Source: DATLAN01 sp035527455
GTDB lineage: Bacteria; Planctomycetota; Planctomycetia; Pirellulales; Thermoguttaceae
Assembly: GCA_035527455.1 (NCBI GenBank)
Contig: DATLAN010000008.1
Span: forward strand, 1 to 17,161
DNA: 17,161 bases
Direction of reading: 5' to 3'
Part shown: positions 1-7,157 of the stretch, piece by piece
Position numbering within the stretch: the first letter of the stretch is position 1
How the letters are laid out: every line of letters starts with the position of its first letter
The notes under the pieces: model-generated
Seen by the model: the letters and a program-made list of their open reading frames with translations, nothing else
Told to the model about the DNA's origin: nothing
Database searches by the model: none
Position numbers and translations under genes: made by a program

Positions 1-323
1 CGGCGATTCCCTCAAGCAGCGGAGACTTCGACACGCAGATCACCGTCGCGCTGGATTCCAAGGCCGCCGCCGTGATGCCCGGCATGACCTGCAAGGTCGA
101 GTTGACGTCCTATGAAAACGAAGAAGCGATCGCCGTGCCGCCGAAGGCCCTGGGAAGCGAAGACGCCAACGGAGAGAAAAGCTACGTGTACGTCCTCGGC
201 AAGAAAGACAAGTCGCAGAAGCGCTACGTGACCGTCGGCAAACGAACGGCCGACAAGGTGGAAATCCTCGACGGACTCCAAGCCGGCGACAAGATCCTCG
301 CAGAGTGTCCCCAAGACAAGTAG
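1..323 (+). CDS. RND/HlyD-type periplasmic adaptor subunit, C-terminal fragment
   Basis: This is the 3' end of a gene that begins before the window; the frame is open from base 3 to the TAG at 321-323, giving about 106 residues. It reads as the last beta-barrel and membrane-proximal part of a membrane fusion protein. The pattern VMPGMTCKVEL, then AIAVPPKAL, then YVYVLGKKDK, then RYVTVGKRTADKVEILDGLQAGDKIL is typical of HlyD/AcrA/MacA-type adaptors. In that family the protein sits in the periplasm and links an inner-membrane pump (RND or ABC) to an outer-membrane channel. The GTG at 72 is internal to the domain and is not a start. The pump partner and substrate cannot be seen here; the next gene downstream is not a transporter. 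Confidence 0.85.
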   Translation, partial: AIPSSSGDFDTQITVALDSKAAAVMPGMTCKVELTSYENEEAIAVPPKALGSEDANGEKSYVYVLGKKDKSQKRYVTVGKRTADKVEILDGLQAGDKILAECPQDK

Positions 324-335
324 CCGCTCGCGGCT
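322..335. repeat. Short palindrome, AGCCGC-type family, copy 1
   Basis: AGCCGCTCGCGGCT is a 6-bp stem with a 2-base loop. It overlaps the stop codon of the adaptor gene and is followed by TCGCAC. The same palindrome plus flank recurs at 1595-1614 and, in reverse orientation, at 5229-5246. It may act as a 3'-end hairpin, but there is no T-tract. Confidence 0.6.
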
Positions 336-395
336 TCGCACCCCCACCTCTTCCCATCATCTTCCCACCCATCCGCGCCCCGAGAGCCCGCCATC

Positions 396-1589
396 ATGAA
401 ACGATGCACGCTGGCAGCCGCGCTGGTCCTGATCTGCCCGCTCGCCCAGGCGGCCGAAGAAGGTCCGCCGCGTCCCTCCCCGCTGGCCGAGACCGGTCCG
501 AAGCCCAACGCGGTTCCCACGCCCGCGCCGGAACAGATCGACGCGTCGATCCGCCGCGGCGTGGAGTTTCTGCTGGAGCGTCAGAACGCCAACGGCTCGT
601 GGGGTTCGGCCTTTCCCGCCCGGCCGGTCAACGTCACGGCGCCCGTGCCGGGGGCCCACCACGCCTTCCGCGCGGCGGTGACCGCGTTGTGCGTTTCGGC
701 GCTGATCGAGGTCGGCGGCGACAAGGCGGAAGTGCAACAGTCCCTCGATCGGGCCGAAGCGTGGATGTTCGAGTATCTGCCCGCCGTCCGCCGCGCGACC
801 CCGGAGGTGATGTACAATAGCTGGGCCCACGCCTATTCGATCCAGGCCCTGGTGCGGATGCTCGGGCGGCACCAAGGCGACGAGCGGCGCTGCGGCGAAA
901 TCCGCGAACTGATCGAGCAGCAGATCGAGATGCTCTCCCGCTACGAGTGCGTCGACGGCGGGTGGTGCTACTACGACTTCAACGCCCACACGCAGAAGCC
1001 CAGCGGCTCGTCGATCAGTTTCGTCTCGGCCACCGTGCTGGTGGCGTTTGCCGAGGCTCGCGACGTGGGCATCGAGATCCCCCAGCGGCTGGTCGATCGG
1101 GCGAAGGCATCGATCCTCCGTCAGCGCAATCCCGACTTCACCTACTGCTACGGCGAGTATCTGAAGATGTCGCCCGTGCGCGGCATCAACCGGCCCGGCG
1201 GCAGCCTGGGCCGTTCCCAGGCGTGCAACCTGGCGATGCGTCTTTGGGACGACGAGCTGGTGACCGACGCGGTGCTGAGGACCTGGCTCGATCGGCTGTT
1301 TGCCCGGGAGATCTGGCTCGACATTGGCCGCAAGCGCCCCATCCCGCACGAATCGTGGTTCCAGGTGGCCGGCTACTTCTTCTACTACGGCCACTACTAC
1401 GCGGCGCTGTGCATCGAACAGCTCGACCCGTCCCAGCGCGGGCCCTCTCAGGACCAGCTTGCCCACGTGATGCTGCGGCTGCAAGAAAAAGACGGTTCCT
1501 GGTGGGATTTTCCGCTCTACAACTACCATCAGCAATACGGCACGGCGCTGGCGCTGATGTCCCTGGGCCGCTGCCGGCGGGAGCCGTGA
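396..1589 (+). CDS. Secreted prenyltransferase/squalene oxidase repeat-containing protein
   Basis: The product has 397 residues. A signal peptide (MKRCTLAAALVLICPLAQAA) is followed by a Pro-rich linker and then an alpha/alpha-barrel-type domain. QW-like repeats are visible at residues 63-70 (QNANGSWG) and 363-369 (QEKDGSW), both characteristic of the prenyltransferase/squalene-oxidase-repeat superfamily. The DXDD acid motif of squalene-hopene cyclases is not present and the protein is exported. A terpene cyclase role is therefore unlikely; a structural or binding role, or activity on an extracytoplasmic polymer, fits better. Aromatic runs (CYYDFNAH near 191-198; GYFFYYGHYYAA near 326-337) may line a cavity. 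The ATG at 396 has only a weak ribosome site but directly precedes the signal peptide. It lies 72 bases after the adaptor gene on the same strand, so cotranscription is possible. Confidence 0.8.
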   Translation: MKRCTLAAALVLICPLAQAAEEGPPRPSPLAETGPKPNAVPTPAPEQIDASIRRGVEFLLERQNANGSWGSAFPARPVNVTAPVPGAHHAFRAAVTALCVSALIEVGGDKAEVQQSLDRAEAWMFEYLPAVRRATPEVMYNSWAHAYSIQALVRMLGRHQGDERRCGEIRELIEQQIEMLSRYECVDGGWCYYDFNAHTQKPSGSSISFVSATVLVAFAEARDVGIEIPQRLVDRAKASILRQRNPDFTYCYGEYLKMSPVRGINRPGGSLGRSQACNLAMRLWDDELVTDAVLRTWLDRLFAREIWLDIGRKRPIPHESWFQVAGYFFYYGHYYAALCIEQLDPSQRGPSQDQLAHVMLRLQEKDGSWWDFPLYNYHQQYGTALALMSLGRCRREP

Positions 1590-1594
1590 GCAAA

Positions 1595-1614
1595 AAGCCG
1601 CTTGCGGCTTCGCA
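1595..1614. repeat. AGCCGC-type palindrome, copy 2, after the prenyltransferase-repeat gene
   Basis: AAGCCGCTTGCGGCTT (7-bp stem, 2-base loop) is followed by CGCA. It starts 6 bases after the TGA. The 18-base core at 1597-1614 is identical to the reverse complement of 5229-5246 inside the first sulfatase gene. The location suggests a 3'-end hairpin or a dispersed repeat. Confidence 0.7.
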
Positions 1615-1616
1615 CC

Positions 1617-1649
1617 AATCTGAAATCCGAAATCACAAATCTGAAATCC
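1617..1649. repeat. Direct repeat AATCTGAAATCC, two copies
   Basis: The 12-mer AATCTGAAATCC occurs at 1617-1628 and again at 1638-1649 (21-base period), with a related AAAT between. It lies in AT-rich DNA between two GC-rich genes and next to two palindromes, so it looks like part of a composite intergenic repeat. Confidence 0.55.
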
Positions 1650-1652
1650 TCC

Positions 1653-1677
1653 CATCTCGCCCCGGCGAGATGCCTAC
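1653..1677 (-). repeat. REP-like hairpin with GTAG foot (ATCTCGCC type)
   Basis: CATCTCGCC-CC-GGCGAGATG is a perfect 9-bp stem (1653-1672), followed by CCTAC. On the minus strand it therefore begins with GTAGG directly before the stem. The same GTAG-foot layout is seen in the hairpins at 3787-3895 and 10335-10449, with different stem sequences. It is a single copy here. Confidence 0.6.
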
Positions 1678-1728
1678 TGTGCAATAATCCGCTGACCCTG
1701 CTCCGAAAAAAGCCGGGGGAGCCATCCC

Positions 1729-2568
1729 ATGTCTCGAACCCGTCGGTTGGCACGCGTCGCGCTACTGTCCGTCGTTTGCGGGACGCTCCCGGGAGTCTCT
1801 CGATCGGCCGAACCCGATCTGCCCGCAGCACTGCCGCTCGCCTCGATCGATGCCGATCTCCAACGGGCGTTGGCGCAGCCGATCACGGCCGAGTTCATCG
1901 AAACGCCGCTAAAGGACGTGGTCCAGTATATCCGCGAGACATTCCGGCTCAACGTCGTGCTCGACCGCCGCGCGTTGGACAAGGCCGGCATATCGCTCGA
2001 AGCCCCGCTGACGTTCCGCGTCGAGAACGGCACGCTGCAGGCGTTCTTCGACAAGTTCCAACGCACGCACGATCTGGCCTGGACGGTCGACCCGCCGGTG
2101 ACGCTCGATGTCAGCAACGTTTCGCTGCACACGGCGTTGGAACTGGTCCTCGACCAGCTCGGCCTGGCGTGGCGGATCGAAGGCCCGGCCCTGCGAATCA
2201 CCGGGCCGGACGATTGGCAGGTGATTACCAGGCTCTATCCGGTCGGCGATCTGGTGACCTGTCGCGATCCGTCGGGCGAGTTGTGGGACGACTACGACAG
2301 CCTGATCAGCGTGATTCGCACGGCCACGGCGAAAAGCTGGGACGAGTTCCGCGGCGTGTCGTCCATCGCCGGAGCGACGTTCGGCAAGGCAAAGTTCCTG
2401 GCGGTGGTACACACCGACGCGGTGCATTACCGGATCGCCCGGACGCTGGCCGAGCTTCGCGCCAGCGCCGCCCGTCAACCGGGTGCCGGAGAACCGCCAC
2501 TACGGAAGCGCCCGTCGCCGCCGGGGCCGCCGCGAACCGAGTACTACATTGATCCCGGCTGGAGGTAA
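1729..2568 (+). CDS. Exported STN-like (secretin/TonB short N-terminal) domain protein with three half-repeats
   Basis: The product has 279 residues. The ATG at 1729 lies 7 bases after a GGGGGAG ribosome site, and a signal peptide runs to about residue 27. Residues 56-160 resemble the beta-alpha-beta STN units found in secretins, TonB receptors and many planctomycete exported proteins (FIETPLKDVVQYIRE, VTLDVSNVSLHTALELVL, LAWRI, ALRIT), followed by ITRLYPVGDLV. Three 28-residue blocks align without gaps, at 51-78, 93-120 and 123-150. Each has P at position 1, T at 3, L at 11 and L at 24. An ordinary STN domain has about two such units. The tail (250-279) is Pro/Arg-rich and ends PGWR. No pore-forming secretin domain is present, so it is not a channel. 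The function is unknown; a periplasmic protein-protein interaction role is inferred. Confidence 0.7.
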   Translation: MSRTRRLARVALLSVVCGTLPGVSRSAEPDLPAALPLASIDADLQRALAQPITAEFIETPLKDVVQYIRETFRLNVVLDRRALDKAGISLEAPLTFRVENGTLQAFFDKFQRTHDLAWTVDPPVTLDVSNVSLHTALELVLDQLGLAWRIEGPALRITGPDDWQVITRLYPVGDLVTCRDPSGELWDDYDSLISVIRTATAKSWDEFRGVSSIAGATFGKAKFLAVVHTDAVHYRIARTLAELRASAARQPGAGEPPLRKRPSPPGPPRTEYYIDPGWR

Positions 2569-2577
2569 TTCGGCACC

Positions 2578-2594
2578 GACCGTACGATACGGTC
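2578..2594. terminator. Hairpin between two convergent genes, possible bidirectional terminator
   Basis: GACCGTA-CGA-TACGGTC is a perfect 7-bp stem with a 3-base loop. It lies in the 36-base gap between the stop codons of the STN-like gene (+) and the cytochrome c peroxidase gene (-). No T-tract follows on either strand, so intrinsic termination is uncertain. Confidence 0.45.
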
Positions 2595-2604
2595 ACTACG
2601 AACG

Positions 2605-3699
2605 CTACTGCGGAAACTTCTCCGGCGGGGCGATCTTGGGGAACTCGCCGGAGAGCGCCTTGAGGAACTCGACGATCTTCGCCTGGTCCTCTTCGGTCAA
2701 CTCGGCCTCGCGGACCGACTTGAGAAACGCCGAGAGATTCGCGTTGTCTTTCCCTCCGCCGGCCATCAGCGCCACGGCCTCCTCGAGCGTTGGCACGCTG
2801 CCATCGTGGAAATAAGGCGCCGTATTGGCCACTTCCCTCAGCGCCGGCACGCGGAACGCCCCCATGTGTCGCGGGTCGTCGGTCACGGCCATCCGTCCCT
2901 TGTCGGGATCTTCCTTGTCCATCCCGACGCCCGCGTTGTAGAAGCGATAATTGCTGAAAAGCGGCGGCGTGTGGCAGTTGGCGCAGGACTCGGTGAACAA
3001 GGCCAGGCCCTCCTTCTGCACGTCGTCGAGCGCCGCGTCGTCGCCGGCCTTGAATTGGTCGTAGGGTGAGTTGCCGCTGAGCACGGTCCGTTCGAAGGCG
3101 GCGATCGCCTGGGCAAAACCCTTTTCGGTAACGCCGCTGCCGAAGGCCTCCTGGAAGAGCCGCTCGTACCCGGGGATCTTCGCAAACACCTCGACGACGG
3201 CCTCCATCGTATGGCCCATCTCGATCGGATTGCCGACCGGACCGATCGCCTGGGCTTCGAGGTCGGGCTCGCGGCCGTCCCAGAACTGGCTGGTCGCATA
3301 GGCCGCGTTGATCACCGTCGGCGAATTCCGGCCGCCCATCTGCGGCTCGCCGTGCGCGTCCTTGATGCCCGTGCTGGTCGGTTCGTGTTCGGCCCAGGCC
3401 ATCTGCGGATCGTGACACGTGGCACACGAGATCGTGCCGTCCTGGCTGACCCGTTTGTCGAAATAGAGCAGCTTGCCCAGCTTGACCTTCTCGGGCGTCA
3501 TCGGATTATCGGCGGGAACCGGCACCGGCGGCAGTCCCAGGGGTACCTCGGGCAACTGGGCCACCGACTCGCCCGGCTTCTCACCCGGCGGAGGTGATTC
3601 CGCCGGCGTTTTGGCCGGCGTGCAGGCCGCTTGCAGCACCACCAAGGCCAAAATCAACGTACAGGAAGCTGCCGGCCACACGCGACGAGTCCGCCTCAT
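2605..3699 (-). CDS. Di-haem cytochrome c peroxidase (CCP/MauG family), probable lipoprotein
   Basis: The product has 364 residues. Two c-type haem sites are visible: CATCH at 92-96 and CANCH at 239-243. Family landmarks follow: GGRNSPTVINAAY at 122-134, FWDGREPDLEAQA at 139-151, GNPIEMG at 156-162, and HMGAFRVPALREVANTAPYFHDGS starting at 278. Met279 is in the position of the high-potential haem ligand. The family reduces hydrogen peroxide to water in the periplasm using electrons from small cytochromes or cupredoxins. The N-terminus is hydrophobic with a Cys at 26 (LQAAC), then a Pro-rich linker, which suggests a lipid anchor. The lipobox is imperfect (Gln at -3). The ATG at 3699 has a strong AGGAGG site 7 bases upstream. 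It is transcribed convergently with the STN-like gene. Confidence 0.92.
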   Translation of the reverse strand: MRRTRRVWPAASCTLILALVVLQAACTPAKTPAESPPPGEKPGESVAQLPEVPLGLPPVPVPADNPMTPEKVKLGKLLYFDKRVSQDGTISCATCHDPQMAWAEHEPTSTGIKDAHGEPQMGGRNSPTVINAAYATSQFWDGREPDLEAQAIGPVGNPIEMGHTMEAVVEVFAKIPGYERLFQEAFGSGVTEKGFAQAIAAFERTVLSGNSPYDQFKAGDDAALDDVQKEGLALFTESCANCHTPPLFSNYRFYNAGVGMDKEDPDKGRMAVTDDPRHMGAFRVPALREVANTAPYFHDGSVPTLEEAVALMAGGGKDNANLSAFLKSVREAELTEEDQAKIVEFLKALSGEFPKIAPPEKFPQ

Positions 3700-3786
3700 G
3701 GGATCTCCTCCTACTTCGGGAACGACCTGGGTACGAGCTTTCTGTAAATCTTACCGAGCGAGTCAACCCCCGGCCGGCGGGTTGAC

Positions 3787-3895
3787 GTAGGCCGGAACAA
3801 TCGCAGCGCAGTTCCGGCACGGCGCCTTGGACAGGGATCGGCATGGGGACTTTCTCAGCAAATGCCGGAACTGCGCTGCGCTTGTTCCGGCCTAC
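3787..3895. repeat. REPIN-like inverted pair of GTAG-foot hairpins (GCCGGAAC type)
   Basis: Two 33-base arms, 3787-3819 and 3863-3895, are reverse complements with a single mismatch, separated by 43 bases. Each arm is itself a hairpin: GTAG, then GCCGGAAC, a 12-base loop and GTTCCGGC. The outer ends read GTAG inward from both sides. This is the layout of paired REP elements (REPIN/BIME). It lies between the peroxidase start and the sulfatase stop, both on the minus strand, and may also affect mRNA 3'-end stability. Confidence 0.75.
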
Positions 3896-3916
3896 CTGTC
3901 GCGAAATCGAGAACCG

Positions 3917-5326
3917 TCACCTCGGCACGTAATCCGGATTCCGCGTCGGCGGCCGAGCGTCGACCTTCTCTCGCCAATCGACCAGCAGCCTGTGCAGTTC
4001 GGCCGCCTTCTCGGGCAGCGTCTCGGCCAGGTTGTTCCGCTCGCCGACGTCTTCGGCCAGGTTGTAGAGTTCCAGGTGCCCGTCCTCGTAGATTTCCAGC
4101 AGCTTGTAATCGCCCTTGCGGACCGCGCCGGCAGGCACGCCGCGCTGGGGGCTGTAGTGGGGATAGTGCCAGAAGATGGCCTCTCGCTTCAAGGGGCCGG
4201 TCTGCTTCAACAGCGGCACGATGCTCTCGCCGTCGAGCCGCTGCCGCGGATCGGCCGCCGCGCCGGTCATCTCGAGGATCGTCGGATAGAAGTCGACGCT
4301 CGAGACCGGCACGCCGCAGGTGCTCCCCGGTTCGACGACGCCGGGCCAGCGGACGATCATCGGCTCGCGGATGCCGCCTTCGTAGACGTGTCCCTTGCCT
4401 TCCCGCAGCGGCGCGTTGGAGGTCACGCCCGAGAGACCGCCGTTGTCGGACATGAAGAAGACGACGGTCCGCTCGGCGATGCCCAGTTCATCGAGCGTAT
4501 CGAGCACGCGGCCGACGCTCTGGTCGGCGCTGTGCATCATGGCCGCGTAATGGGCGTTGGCCGAGACGCCCGCGGCGGCGAACTTCGCCCGGTACTTCTC
4601 GACCAGTTCCGGCTTGCCCTGGATGGGCGTGTGGACCGAGTGGTGCGAAAGGTAGAGGAAGAACGGCCGATCGCCCTTGGCGCGGATGAAGTTGCATGCT
4701 TCGAGGCTCAGCCGGTCGGTCAGATACTCGCCCTTCTTCGCCCCGGGCAGGTTCATGTTGTTGGGCAGATAGTAGCCGCCGGCCGGCGAGCCCGCCGCGG
4801 TCCCGGCCACGTTGACGTCGAACCCCTGATCCTCCGGCAGAAAGCCCTCGCCGCCGAGGTGCCACTTGCCCACGCTGCCGGTGACGTACCCGGCCGCTTT
4901 CAAGACCTCGGCCAGCGTGACTTCCTCCAGCGGCAGTTGGCGGATGAACTCCGGCCCGATCAGCTTGCGGTTCTTCGGATGCATGCCCGGCAGCCAGTCG
5001 GTCAGGTTCAGCGTAGCCGGGTACTTGCCCGAGTGGATGCTCGCGCGGGTGGGCGAACAGACCGGGCAGGCGGCGTAAGCGTCGGTCAGCCGCATCCCCT
5101 CGCGAGCGAGCCGGTCGATGTTGGGCGTCTCGTGGAGCCGGTTCCCGTAGCAGACCGGATCGCAATAGCTCATGTCGTCGACCAGGATGAATACGACGTT
5201 CACGCCGGCCGGTTGAGGAGCCGGTTGTTGCGAAGCCGCAAGCGGCCCGGAAGCCAGCCAAAACACAAACGCCGTCGCCAGCCAGACCCCGCTCCTCGCC
5301 AACACTCCACGGTCGAAGGTTTTCAC
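3917..5326 (-). CDS. Secreted type I sulfatase (arylsulfatase-like), first of two
   Basis: The product has 469 residues with a signal peptide to about residue 31. The core is NVVFILVDDM with metal-binding Asp50/Asp51. The formylglycine motif C-S-P-T-R is at 90-94 (Cys90 is the modified residue), GKWHLGG at 153-159 (Lys154, His156), HTP at 232-234, and SDNGG at 293-297 (Asp294/Asn295). All key residues of a Cys-type sulfatase appear intact. It hydrolyses sulfate esters outside the cytoplasm after Cys-to-formylglycine conversion; no maturase gene is in the window. The substrate cannot be told, though sulfated polysaccharides are the usual targets in this phylum. The start is a GTG at 5326 with AAAGGAG 6 bases upstream. 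An AGCCGC-type palindrome lies in frame at the signal peptide cleavage region (encoding PLAAS). Confidence 0.93.
   Translation of the reverse strand: MKTFDRGVLARSGVWLATAFVFWLASGPLAASQQPAPQPAGVNVVFILVDDMSYCDPVCYGNRLHETPNIDRLAREGMRLTDAYAACPVCSPTRASIHSGKYPATLNLTDWLPGMHPKNRKLIGPEFIRQLPLEEVTLAEVLKAAGYVTGSVGKWHLGGEGFLPEDQGFDVNVAGTAAGSPAGGYYLPNNMNLPGAKKGEYLTDRLSLEACNFIRAKGDRPFFLYLSHHSVHTPIQGKPELVEKYRAKFAAAGVSANAHYAAMMHSADQSVGRVLDTLDELGIAERTVVFFMSDNGGLSGVTSNAPLREGKGHVYEGGIREPMIVRWPGVVEPGSTCGVPVSSVDFYPTILEMTGAAADPRQRLDGESIVPLLKQTGPLKREAIFWHYPHYSPQRGVPAGAVRKGDYKLLEIYEDGHLELYNLAEDVGERNNLAETLPEKAAELHRLLVDWREKVDARPPTRNPDYVPR
5229..5246 (-). repeat. AGCCGC-type palindrome, copy 3, inside the sulfatase coding sequence
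   Basis: The 18 bases are the exact reverse complement of 1597-1614 (GCCGCTTGCGGC plus TTCGCA). Read in the sulfatase frame they cover Pro-Leu-Ala-Ala-Ser at about residues 28-32, the end of the signal peptide. The element therefore appears to have been accommodated in coding sequence. Confidence 0.65.
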
Positions 5327-5666
5327 CGGATGCTCCTTTCAAGAACCTGCATTCTCATTTTCAGCCGACAGAACGAGTATACTCCGACTTCAGGAGCATG
5401 TCACCATCGTCGGCAGGGGTTGTTCTGCGGGCAGCGAGCGGGTGCCGGTGTTTTCGTGTCGTTGCTTGTAGTCTGACCCGACCAATCCGCGTTGTGCGAG
5501 CAAGTCAGTACTCTGATGAAAAGGTAGCCCACCCCATGTCGCGTTCCCTATGGTTGAGCCGAGCGTGCTGGGTGGAGACGACTCTCGCTCCGGCTCGACC
5601 TGGTCGTGCCGAACACAAACACCGGCCGAAGAAGCACTGGCGAGACGCCAGTGGCACCCGTGCGGC
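5327..5666. other. 340-base gap between the two sulfatase genes
   Basis: No gene is supported here. It holds the GTG-proximal ribosome site of the first sulfatase at its left end and the CACTGGCG hairpin at its right end (5635-5653). A loose inverted repeat is also present (GAGCCGAGCG near 5563 against CGCTCCGGCTC near 5587). The rest shows no clear structure. Confidence 0.5.
5635..5653 (-). repeat. CACTGGCG-type palindrome downstream of the second sulfatase
   Basis: CACTGGCG-AGA-CGCCAGTG is a perfect 8-bp stem with a 3-base loop, ending 13 bases beyond the stop codon of the second sulfatase (minus strand). I recall similar GTGCCACTGGC...GCCAGTG repeats as common between planctomycete genes. 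There is no T-tract, so a dispersed repeat or mRNA-stabilising hairpin is more likely than a simple terminator. Confidence 0.6.
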
Positions 5667-7157
5667 TCAAAGCGCCGGCGGTTTCCACTCGGGGATGCCG
5701 GTGGTTTCCATCTGTTTTCTGTAGAGTTCGTGGAACGGGCGGGTCGGCGACATGGGGACGCCTTCGTTGACCATCAGAGGGCGCGTCTGCTTCCACCAGG
5801 CATCGTAGGCCGCACGCATCTGCTCGACGACCTCCGGGTGCTCGTCGATCACGTTGGTCGTTTGACCGGGGTCTTTCTGCATGTCGTAGAGCGCGTTGTT
5901 GCTTACGAAACGAAAGCGCTGGCTGCGGACCGCAAAGCCGCGCCATTGGTGGTCGTCGGGATTGCTGCCGGTCGGCCAGCGGCCCTGGTGGGTGAACAGG
6001 TAGCGGTCGGGCCACGCGGCGGCGGAAGACTCGATCAGCGGGAGCAGGTTGCGTCCCTCGACCTGGCCTGCCGGCGATTCGGCTCCGGCCAGGGCGGCCA
6101 GCGTGGGCAAGACGTCGAGGTGGGCGGCGATCGAGGCGACGTCCCGTCCGGGCTGGATACGGCCGTCCCAGCGGACGAAGAACGGCACGCGGACCCCGCC
6201 TTCGTCCGGACTGCCTTTCAAGCCCTTCATTCCGGCGTTGTAGAACTCCAGCTTGTCTCCATTGGGTGCCCGGCCGAGCACACCCTGGCCGGAGCCGCCC
6301 CCGGTCATGCCGTTGTCGGACATGAAGATGACCAGGGTGTTCCGCAAGAGATCCCAACCCTCGAGTTGGTCCATCAAACGGCCGACGTTTTCGTCGATGT
6401 TCTCGATCATGCCGTAGAAGCCGGCCTCCTGCTGGCCAAAGCCGAGATCGGTAAAGCGCCGGGTGTTCTTCGGCGGAGCGATGAAAGGGCCGTGAGGGGC
6501 GTTCGTGGTGATGTAGGCAAAGAACGGTGCGTCGCCGTCCTTGACGCGCTGGATCCAGCCCATCGCGGCGGTGAAGAATACGTCGGTGCAGAACCCCTGC
6601 GTCTTCACGAACGAGCCGTTGTGGCGGATGACCGGATCGAAGTACTTGTTGCCGGGCGCGTCGGCGCAACTGCAGCCGTATGCCTGGCCGATGCCGCCGG
6701 CGCCATGGATGAAGGCCTCGTCGAAGCCTCGGCGGTGCGGCTGGTACGGCTCCTCGTCGCCAAGGTGCCATTTGCCGAAGATGCCGGTCGTGTAGCCCGC
6801 GCTCTTGAGCACCTGCGGCAGCGTAGTGGCCCCCAGCGCCATGCGCTCGCGTTCCAGAATGGTGTGCGTGACGCCGTTTCTCATGGGATGGCGCCCGGTC
6901 ATCAGGGCCGACCGCGTCGGCGAGCAGGTGGGGCTGACCAGGAAGCGGGTGAAGCGAACGCTACGGTCGTACAGTTCGTCCAGATTCGGTGTTTCGATCC
7001 ACGGATGCCCGTGCCGTCCCACGGGGCCGTACCCCTGGTCGTCGGTGATCATCAGGATGACGTTCGGCCGGGAGCCGGCAAGCGAATCGGCGGCCAGTGC
7101 GTCCCGTGCCGCGACCGCAACCAAGAAGAGTACCAACCATACGGAATTGCATCTCAT
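5667..7157 (-). CDS. Secreted type I sulfatase, second of two
   Basis: The product has 496 residues with a signal peptide to about residue 23 (VLFLVAVAARDALAA). Active-site landmarks are NVILMITDDQGYG (Asp39/Asp40), the formylglycine motif C-S-P-T-R at 78-82, GKWHLGD at 128-134 (Lys129, His131), NAPHGPF with His222, and SDNG at 280-283. It ends in a domain with WRGFAVRSQRFRFV and ALYDMQKDPGQTTNV, typical of the sulfatase C-terminal subdomain. It is clearly divergent from the first sulfatase (TTNAPHGP instead of LSHHSVHTP; a Cys-rich stretch GCSCADAPGN at 161-170), so the pair is probably not a recent duplication and may act on different sulfate esters. The ATG at 7157 has a GGAGG site 8 bases upstream. 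Confidence 0.93.
   Translation of the reverse strand: MRCNSVWLVLFLVAVAARDALAADSLAGSRPNVILMITDDQGYGPVGRHGHPWIETPNLDELYDRSVRFTRFLVSPTCSPTRSALMTGRHPMRNGVTHTILERERMALGATTLPQVLKSAGYTTGIFGKWHLGDEEPYQPHRRGFDEAFIHGAGGIGQAYGCSCADAPGNKYFDPVIRHNGSFVKTQGFCTDVFFTAAMGWIQRVKDGDAPFFAYITTNAPHGPFIAPPKNTRRFTDLGFGQQEAGFYGMIENIDENVGRLMDQLEGWDLLRNTLVIFMSDNGMTGGGSGQGVLGRAPNGDKLEFYNAGMKGLKGSPDEGGVRVPFFVRWDGRIQPGRDVASIAAHLDVLPTLAALAGAESPAGQVEGRNLLPLIESSAAAWPDRYLFTHQGRWPTGSNPDDHQWRGFAVRSQRFRFVSNNALYDMQKDPGQTTNVIDEHPEVVEQMRAAYDAWWKQTRPLMVNEGVPMSPTRPFHELYRKQMETTGIPEWKPPAL

Noticed and set aside
357..1655. Long open frame of about 430 codons on the minus strand
   Set aside because: It is antisense to the prenyltransferase-repeat gene, which has a signal peptide and family motifs. 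The antisense product is Arg/His-rich with no recognisable domain, a usual artefact in high-GC DNA.
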